From Iodobacter fluviatilis (GTDB taxonomy: Bacteria; Pseudomonadota; Gammaproteobacteria; Burkholderiales; Chitinibacteraceae), in contig NZ_UGHR01000001.1 in assembly GCF_900451195.1 (NCBI RefSeq), forward strand, positions 3,100,001 to 3,164,000: a stretch of 64,000 nucleotides of DNA. The letters run 5' to 3'. Each line of letters opens with the position of its first letter. Within the stretch, counting starts at the first letter, position 1. Of this stretch, positions 58,318 through 64,000 are shown piece after piece. The notes below the pieces were generated by a model. The model searched no databases and was not told where the DNA came from. It worked only from the letters and a program-made list of their open reading frames with translations. A program made the position numbers and the translations under genes.

Positions 58318-61300
58318 ATGGCTGAACAGACTAATACCACTAAAGCGCACGCTACAATCGTTCAAATTGACGGTAAAGCTTATCTTCGCGATGAAAGTGG
58401 AAAAACTGTCCCACTCCTGCCCGGCCAGAAAATTGATGAACAACAGATTTTAGTTACGGCCAATGATGGCCATGTTCAGCTACAGCTGCCTAATGGCGAG
58501 CTCGTTGATATCGGCCCGGCCCGCACGGTGCAAATCGATGCACAGATACTAAACACCTCTCCGGCCGATTCAGCCACTGCAGCCATCAGCGATTTAGCCG
58601 AATCGACCGCAAAAATTGCCGCTGCAATTTCAAATGGACAAGACTTAAGCACTGAATTAGAAGCCACCGCAGCCGGTTTAAATGGTGCAGGTGCAAGTGA
58701 AGGCCACTCATTTGTACAACTATTACGGATTGCTGAAGGGGTGGAACCGCTGGCCTTTAATTTTGGCAATAACAACTTTGCAGCAACAGACTTACCTCTA
58801 AATCCAGGCACGGTTCAGCCGGGCATTCAAGCCGTAAATGATGCAGTTACCCTTGAAGAAGACGGCGAAAGCCGCATCAATGTGCTTGGCAATGACATTG
58901 GCACTAATTTAAAAGTAAATACCGCCGTTGCTAATAATGGCACGGTCAGCATTAATCCGGACGGCACTTTAAGCTACAAACCCAATGCCAATTTCAATGG
59001 CAATGATCAAATTACTTACACGATTACCGATGCTAACGGTACAAGCAGCACGGCCACGGTTGCTGTTACTGTTACCCCGGTTAATGATTTGCCTCAGCCT
59101 ACAGATATCAACGGCAATCCCCTAGCAGTACCGGTTCAAATCAGCACCAAAGAAGACACCCCGATTGCAGGCAAAGTAACCGCTACTGATCCCGATGGTG
59201 ACACGCTGACCTTCACCCCCAAAGATCAGCCCACACATGGCACAGTTACGGTTAATCCTGACGGCAGCTATATCTACACCCCTGCCCCAGATTACAACGG
59301 CAAAGACAGCTTTACTGTTACCGTAAATGATGGCAAAGGTGGTACTGCCACGATCACGGTTGATGTAACCGTTGATCCGGTAAACGATGCGCCTGTTGGT
59401 ACAAATCAGGTCATCACCACACCAGAAGACACACCCATCACCGGCAAGCTAGTGGCTACAGATAAAGACGGCGATTCGCTCACCTTTACAGCCAAAGATC
59501 AGCCAACGCACGGCACGGTTACCGTTAAGCCAGACGGCAGCTACGAATACACCCCAGCCCAAGATTACAACGGCAAAGACAGCTTTACGGTTACCGTAAA
59601 TGACGGCAAAGGCGGTACTGCCACGATCACGGTTGATGTAACCGTTGATCCGGTAAACGATGCGCCTGTTGGCACAAATCAGGTCATCACCACGCCAGAA
59701 GACACCCCCATCACCGGCAAACTGGTGGCTACAGATAAAGACGGCGATCCGCTCACCTTTACAGCCAAAGATCAGCCAACACACGGCACAGTTACCGTTA
59801 AACCAGATGGCAGCTACGAATACACTCCTGCTCCGGATTACAACGGCAAAGACAGCTTTACTGTTACCGTCAATGACGGCAAAGGTGGCACGACGGTCTT
59901 GACTGTTGATGTAACCGTTGATCCGGTAAACGACGCGCCCGTTGGCACAAATCAAACCATCACCACCCCAGAAGACACGCCCATCACCGGTAAACTGGTG
60001 GCTACAGATAAAGACGGCGATCCGCTCACCTTTACAGCCAAAGATCAGCCAACGCACGGTACGGTTACCGTTAAGCCAGACGGCAGCTACGAATACACTC
60101 CTGCTCCGGATTACAACGGCAAAGACAGCTTTACGGTTACCGTAAATGACGGCAAAGGCGGCACGGCCATTATCACCGTCGATGTGGGCGTCACCCCTAC
60201 TGACGACCCTGCAAATATCAGCGGCAATGACCAGGGCACCGTGCAGGAAGACGGCGTACTGATTGCCAACGGCAAGCTGACGGTTGCTGATAAAGATGCT
60301 GGTCAATCAGAAATGAAACCACAAACGGTGACCAACGAATACGGCACCTTCAGCATCGCAAAAGATGGTACTTGGTCGTTCACGCTGGATAATTCAGCCA
60401 ATGCAGTGCAAAGCCTGAGCGACAAAGACAGCCTGAATAAAACTTACCTTGTAGAGTCGCTTGACGGCACACAACACAATGTCGTCATCACCATCAATGG
60501 TAAAGATGATGCCGCCGAAATCACCCCAAGTAAGCCGGGTGACGATGCGGGCTCAGTCAAAGAAGATACAACGCTGACTACCGGCGGCACACTGCTCGTT
60601 AACGACAAAGACGCAGGCCAATCCAGCTTCCAGGCACAAACCGACACCGACGGCACTTACGGCAAGTTCAGCATTGGCACCGATGGCAAGTGGACTTATG
60701 TTCTGAATAACGCAGCAGCTAATGTTCAGGCCTTGGCTGAAGGCGAAACCAAGACTGAAACCTTCACTGTTAAATCAGCTGATGGCACAACTTCAAATGT
60801 GGTTGTGACGATCGTGGGTACAAACGATGCAGCCGTCATCACCCCTAGCAAACCAGGTGACGATGCGGGCCAAGTCAAGGAAGACGCCGTTCTGACTACC
60901 GGCGGCACTTTACTTGTTAACGATAAAGACGCTGGTCAATCCAGCTTCCAGGCTCAGACTAATACCGACGGTACTTACGGCAAGTTCAGCATTGGCACCG
61001 ATGGCAAGTGGACTTACACGCTGAACAATAACGATCCGGTTGTTCAGGCTTTGAAAGATGGCGATGTAAAAACTGAAACCTTCACGGTTAAATCGGCGGA
61101 TGGTACGGAAAGCACCATCACTGTGACCGTCAACGGGACCAACGAAACCGCCACCGTCGGCCACGGCGCGGTGCAGGAAGACACCGTGCAAAGCAGCACG
61201 GGCACGCTCACCGCCACTGGCGGAGCGAGCTTTGTGCCGCAAACCGATGCCGCAGGCACTTACGGCAAGTTGACGCTGGGCAGCGATGGCAAGTGGACTT

Positions 61301-64000
61301 ACACGCTGAACAACGATGCCGACAATGTGCAAGCCCTTAAAACTGGCGAGTTCAAGACTGAATCCTTCAACGTCACGCTGAGCGACGGCACAAAGACCAC
61401 CATCAGCATCGACGTGCAAGGTCTGGATGACAAAGCTGTCATCACCCCAAGCAAACCGGGTGACGATGCTGGCCAAGTGAAGGAAGACACCGTTCTGACT
61501 ACCGGCGGAACCTTGCTGGTAGATGATAAAGACGCGGGCCAATCCAGCTTCCAGGCACAGACCAACACCGATGGCACTTACGGCAAGTTCAGCATTGGCA
61601 CAGATGGCAAGTGGACTTATGTTCTGAATAACGCAGCAGCTAATGTTCAGGCCTTGGCTGAAGGCGAAACCAAGACTGAAACCTTCACTGTTAAATCAGC
61701 TGATGGCACGACTTCCAACGTGGTTGTGACGATCCTAGGTACAAACGATGCAGCTGTGATCACACCTAATAAGCCAGGCGATGACGCTGGCCAGGTGAAA
61801 GAAGACTCCGTTCTGACTACCGGCGGAACCTTGCTGGTGGATGATAAAGACGCTGGCCAATCCCGCTTCCAGGCTCAGACCAACACCGATGGCACTTACG
61901 GTAAGTTCAGCATTGGTACCGATGGCAAGTGGACTTATGCTCTGAACAACGCTGCGGCCAATGTTCAGGCCTTGGCTGAGGGCGAAACCAAGACTGAAAC
62001 CTTCACCGTTAAGTCTGCAGACGGCACGACTTCGAATGTGGTTGTGACGGTGGTCGGCACCAATGATGCAGCCGTGATCACACCGAATAAGCCAGGTGAC
62101 GATGCTGGCCAGGTCAAGGAAGACTCCGTTCTGACTACCGGCGGAACCTTGCTGGTGAATGACAAAGATGCTGGCCAATCCAGCTTCCAGGCACAGACCA
62201 ACACCGATGGCACTTACGGTAAATTCAGCATTGGTGCGGATGGCAAGTGGACTTATGTTCTGAATAACGCAGCAGCTAATGTTCAGGCCTTGGCTGAAGG
62301 CGAAACAAAAACTGAAACCTTCACCGTTAAATCCGCTGATGGCACAACTTCGAATGTGATTGTGACGATCGTGGGTACAAACGATGCAGCCGTGATCACA
62401 CCTAATAAGCCAGGTGACGATGTGGGCCAAGTGAAAGAAGACACCGTTCTGACTACCGGCGGAACCTTGCTGGTGGATGATAAAGACGCTGGTCAATCCA
62501 GCTTCCAAGCTCAGACTGACACCGACGGTACTTACGGTAAGTTCAGCATTGGTACCGATGGCAAGTGGACCTACACGCTGAACAATAACGATCCCGTTGT
62601 TCAGGCATTGAAAGACGGCGATGTGAAGACTGAAACCTTCACCGTTAAATCCGTCGACGGCACAGAAAGCACCATCACTGTGACCGTCAACGGGACCAAC
62701 GAAACCGCCACTGTCGGCCACGGCGCAGTACAAGAAGACACCGTTCAAAGCAGCACCGGCACGCTCACCGCTACCGGCGGCGCGAGCTTTGTGCCGCAAA
62801 CCGATGCCGCAGGCACTTACGGCAAGTTGACGCTGGGCAGCGATGGCAAGTGGACTTACACACTGAACAACGATGCGGACAATGTTCAAGCCCTTAAAAC
62901 TGGCGAGTTCAAGACTGAATCCTTCAACGTCACGCTGAGTGACGGCACCAAGACCACCATCAGCATCGACGTGCAAGGTCTGGATGACAAAGCCATCATC
63001 ACCCCAAGCAAACCGGGTGACGATGCGGGCCAAGTCAAGGAAGACTCCGTTCTGACTACCGGCGGAACCTTGCTGGTGGATGATAAAGACGCTGGTCAAT
63101 CCAGCTTCCAGGCTCAGACCAACACCGACGGCACTTACGGTAAGTTCAGCATTGGTACCGATGGCAAGTGGACTTATGCTCTGAACAACGCTGCGGCCAA
63201 TGTTCAGGCCTTGGCTGAGGGCGAAACCAAGACCGAGACCTTTACTGTTAAATCGGCTGATGGCACGACTTCCAACGTGGTTGTGACGGTGGTCGGCACG
63301 AATGATGCAGCCGTGATCACACCTAATAAACCAGGCAATGACGCTGGCCAAGTCAAGGAAGACGCCGTTCTGACTACCGGCGGTACTTTACTTGTAAACG
63401 ACAAAGACGCAGGCCAATCCAGCTTCCAAGCTCAGACCGACACCGACGGTACTTACGGCAAGTTCAGCATTGGTACGGATGGCAAGTGGACTTATGTTCT
63501 GAACAATAACGATCCCGTTGTTCAGGCATTGAAAGACGGCGATGTGAAGACTGAAATCTTCACCGTTAAATCCGCCGACGGCACAGAAAGCACCATCACT
63601 GTGACCGTCAACGGGACCAACGAAACCGCCACTGTCGGCCACGGCGCAGTACAAGAAGACACCGTGCAAAGCAGCAACGGCACGCTGACCGCTACCGGCG
63701 GAGCGAGCTTTGTGCCGCAAACCGATGCCGCAGGAATCTATGGCAAGTTAACGCTGGGCAGCGATGGCAAGTGGACTTACACGCTGAACAACGATGCCGA
63801 CAATGTACAAGCCCTTAAAACTGGCGAATTCAAGACTGAATCCTTCGACGTCACGCTGAGCGACGGCACCAAGACCACCATCAGCATCGATGTGCAAGGC
63901 TTGGATGACAAAGCTGTCATCACCCCAAGCAAACCGGGTGACGATGCGGGCTCAGTCAAGGAAGACTCCGTTCTGACTACCGGCGGAACCTTGCTGGTGG
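58318..64000 (+). CDS. LapA-like giant adhesin, N-terminal part, open at the window edge
   Basis: At least 1894 codons without a stop, running off the right edge. The N-terminus (about 1-140) resembles the LapA retention module: no Sec signal, VQIDGKAYLRDESGK, LPNGELVDIGP, a TAAG site at 117-120 and SFVQLLRIAEGVEPL. Residues of about 175-625 are cadherin-like/tandem-95 repeats, then VCBS repeats to the edge. Such proteins are exported by a type I system and held at the surface until LapG cuts them; C-terminal calcium-binding and secretion-signal parts would lie beyond the window. LapD, LapG and the exporter are not seen here. Shine-Dalgarno is weak. The frame is invisible to stop-dependent ORF calls because it has no stop in the window. 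Confidence 0.88.
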   Translation, partial: MAEQTNTTKAHATIVQIDGKAYLRDESGKTVPLLPGQKIDEQQILVTANDGHVQLQLPNGELVDIGPARTVQIDAQILNTSPADSATAAISDLAESTAKIAAAISNGQDLSTELEATAAGLNGAGASEGHSFVQLLRIAEGVEPLAFNFGNNNFAATDLPLNPGTVQPGIQAVNDAVTLEEDGESRINVLGNDIGTNLKVNTAVANNGTVSINPDGTLSYKPNANFNGNDQITYTITDANGTSSTATVAVTVTPVNDLPQPTDINGNPLAVPVQISTKEDTPIAGKVTATDPDGDTLTFTPKDQPTHGTVTVNPDGSYIYTPAPDYNGKDSFTVTVNDGKGGTATITVDVTVDPVNDAPVGTNQVITTPEDTPITGKLVATDKDGDSLTFTAKDQPTHGTVTVKPDGSYEYTPAQDYNGKDSFTVTVNDGKGGTATITVDVTVDPVNDAPVGTNQVITTPEDTPITGKLVATDKDGDPLTFTAKDQPTHGTVTVKPDGSYEYTPAPDYNGKDSFTVTVNDGKGGTTVLTVDVTVDPVNDAPVGTNQTITTPEDTPITGKLVATDKDGDPLTFTAKDQPTHGTVTVKPDGSYEYTPAPDYNGKDSFTVTVNDGKGGTAIITVDVGVTPTDDPANISGNDQGTVQEDGVLIANGKLTVADKDAGQSEMKPQTVTNEYGTFSIAKDGTWSFTLDNSANAVQSLSDKDSLNKTYLVESLDGTQHNVVITINGKDDAAEITPSKPGDDAGSVKEDTTLTTGGTLLVNDKDAGQSSFQAQTDTDGTYGKFSIGTDGKWTYVLNNAAANVQALAEGETKTETFTVKSADGTTSNVVVTIVGTNDAAVITPSKPGDDAGQVKEDAVLTTGGTLLVNDKDAGQSSFQAQTNTDGTYGKFSIGTDGKWTYTLNNNDPVVQALKDGDVKTETFTVKSADGTESTITVTVNGTNETATVGHGAVQEDTVQSSTGTLTATGGASFVPQTDAAGTYGKLTLGSDGKWTYTLNNDADNVQALKTGEFKTESFNVTLSDGTKTTISIDVQGLDDKAVITPSKPGDDAGQVKEDTVLTTGGTLLVDDKDAGQSSFQAQTNTDGTYGKFSIGTDGKWTYVLNNAAANVQALAEGETKTETFTVKSADGTTSNVVVTILGTNDAAVITPNKPGDDAGQVKEDSVLTTGGTLLVDDKDAGQSRFQAQTNTDGTYGKFSIGTDGKWTYALNNAAANVQALAEGETKTETFTVKSADGTTSNVVVTVVGTNDAAVITPNKPGDDAGQVKEDSVLTTGGTLLVNDKDAGQSSFQAQTNTDGTYGKFSIGADGKWTYVLNNAAANVQALAEGETKTETFTVKSADGTTSNVIVTIVGTNDAAVITPNKPGDDVGQVKEDTVLTTGGTLLVDDKDAGQSSFQAQTDTDGTYGKFSIGTDGKWTYTLNNNDPVVQALKDGDVKTETFTVKSVDGTESTITVTVNGTNETATVGHGAVQEDTVQSSTGTLTATGGASFVPQTDAAGTYGKLTLGSDGKWTYTLNNDADNVQALKTGEFKTESFNVTLSDGTKTTISIDVQGLDDKAIITPSKPGDDAGQVKEDSVLTTGGTLLVDDKDAGQSSFQAQTNTDGTYGKFSIGTDGKWTYALNNAAANVQALAEGETKTETFTVKSADGTTSNVVVTVVGTNDAAVITPNKPGNDAGQVKEDAVLTTGGTLLVNDKDAGQSSFQAQTDTDGTYGKFSIGTDGKWTYVLNNNDPVVQALKDGDVKTEIFTVKSADGTESTITVTVNGTNETATVGHGAVQEDTVQSSNGTLTATGGASFVPQTDAAGIYGKLTLGSDGKWTYTLNNDADNVQALKTGEFKTESFDVTLSDGTKTTISIDVQGLDDKAVITPSKPGDDAGSVKEDSVLTTGGTLLV
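58666..58677 (+). other. Candidate LapG cleavage site (TAAG) in the adhesin
   Basis: Encodes Thr117-Ala118-Ala119-Gly120 in the context LEATAAGLNG. In Pseudomonas LapA the periplasmic protease LapG cuts a di-alanine in TAAG or PAAG about 108 residues from the start, so both motif and distance fit. Cleavage would fall between Ala118 and Ala119. Confidence 0.7.
59383..60201 (+). repeat. Three tandem 273-bp cadherin-like repeats in the adhesin
   Basis: The units start at 59383, 59656 and 59929, with an exact 273-bp (91-residue) period. Each carries PEDTPITGKLVATDKDGD, TVKPDGSYEYTP and DSFTVTVNDGKGG. Two diverged copies precede them (about 58840-59382). The near-identity at DNA level suggests recent duplication or gene conversion. 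Confidence 0.85.
60520..64000 (+). repeat. VCBS repeat array with A/B/C higher-order units
   Basis: Unit starts: A 60520, B 60838, C 61156, A 61441, A 61759, A 62077, B 62395, C 62713, A 62998, B 63316, C 63634, A 63919 (cut). A and B are 318 bp (106 residues) and C is 285 bp (95 residues). An A-B-C set is 921 bp. A-type units end in QALAEGETKTETF, B-type in VVQALKDGDVKTE, and C-type start with VGHGAVQEDTVQSS. A diverged VCBS unit precedes the array (about 60205-60519). Confidence 0.9.

Noticed and set aside
59449..60306. A 285-codon minus-strand frame over the cadherin-like repeats
   Set aside because: A mirror of the plus-strand repeats, with repeated low-information sequence and no family resemblance.
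61735..63351. A 538-codon open frame on the minus strand inside the adhesin array
   Set aside because: It is the antisense of the VCBS repeats. It repeats with the same period, has no start context of its own, and the plus-strand frame is continuous with recognised domains.
59383..64000. CRISPR-like array
   Set aside because: The repeats are 273-318 bp, contiguous and coding. There are no short direct repeats with unique spacers in the window.

Overview
This window looks like a chromosomal segment of a betaproteobacterium, most likely Neisseriales (Chromobacteriaceae/Chitinibacteraceae-like, for example an Iodobacter relative). The clues are the gene order tig-clpP-clpX-lon-hup-tRNA-Val-tRNA-Asp-ppiD, the secreted chitinase and M4/M28 peptidases, type II secretion genes and the housekeeping gene set. 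The genus is an inference from memory of these families and was not checked by any search.

Layout. 1-10.8 kb: the start of a secreted protein (cut by the window edge), a LiuC-type enoyl-CoA hydratase and a possible 60-codon gene. Then comes a minus-strand proteostasis block: trigger factor, ClpP, ClpX, Lon, HU, two tRNAs and PpiD, with a tRNA-Leu upstream of tig. Most units end in clear intrinsic terminators. 11.0-13.7 kb: gspL-gspM-gspN and a PII protein on the plus strand. 13.8-19.1 kb: three minus-strand export/degradation genes (M28 aminopeptidase, M4 metalloprotease, GH18 lipoprotein chitinase). Two of these are plausible type II secretion cargo. 19.2-24.8 kb: tadA, recN and nadK (minus), then hrcA and mltB (plus). 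25.1-31.7 kb: a giant DUF2339 membrane protein overlapping a DUF3999 protein, a methyltransferase and an orphan solute-binding protein. 31.8-43.3 kb: rlmB, a MASE1-PAS-GGDEF-EAL protein, mfd, a small DUF1737 gene and a SNF2 helicase. 43.7-46.8 kb: a YecA/SEC-C protein, a second orphan solute-binding protein, serB and a secreted protein of unknown function. 46.8-52.9 kb: two paralogous lipoprotein metzincins flanking an unrelated orphan gene. 53.1-58.0 kb: recJ, an RpfE-like gene, a RIO-type kinase and a YhcH-family protein.

From 58318 to the right edge runs one uninterrupted plus-strand reading frame (at least 1894 codons), open at the window end. It encodes the N-terminal part of a LapA-like giant adhesin: a retention-module-like N-terminus with a TAAG candidate LapG cleavage site, cadherin-like repeats, then VCBS repeats in an exact higher-order pattern (A 318 bp, B 318 bp, C 285 bp). 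A near-perfect SOS-box-like palindrome lies about 60 bp upstream of its start. Long reading frames seen on the opposite strand here are shadows of the repeats.

Intergenic DNA carries at least three dispersed palindromic repeat families: CACAGAG-type inverted arms, a roughly 76-bp element with perfect TTTATAGGGTG termini, and GTAGGTTGGGTT-type elements. In two gaps these are nested inside each other. No insertion sequence, prophage or CRISPR array was seen. The most unusual items are the adhesin's repeat architecture with its SOS-like box, the nested repeats, the metzincin pair and the DUF2339/DUF3999 pair.
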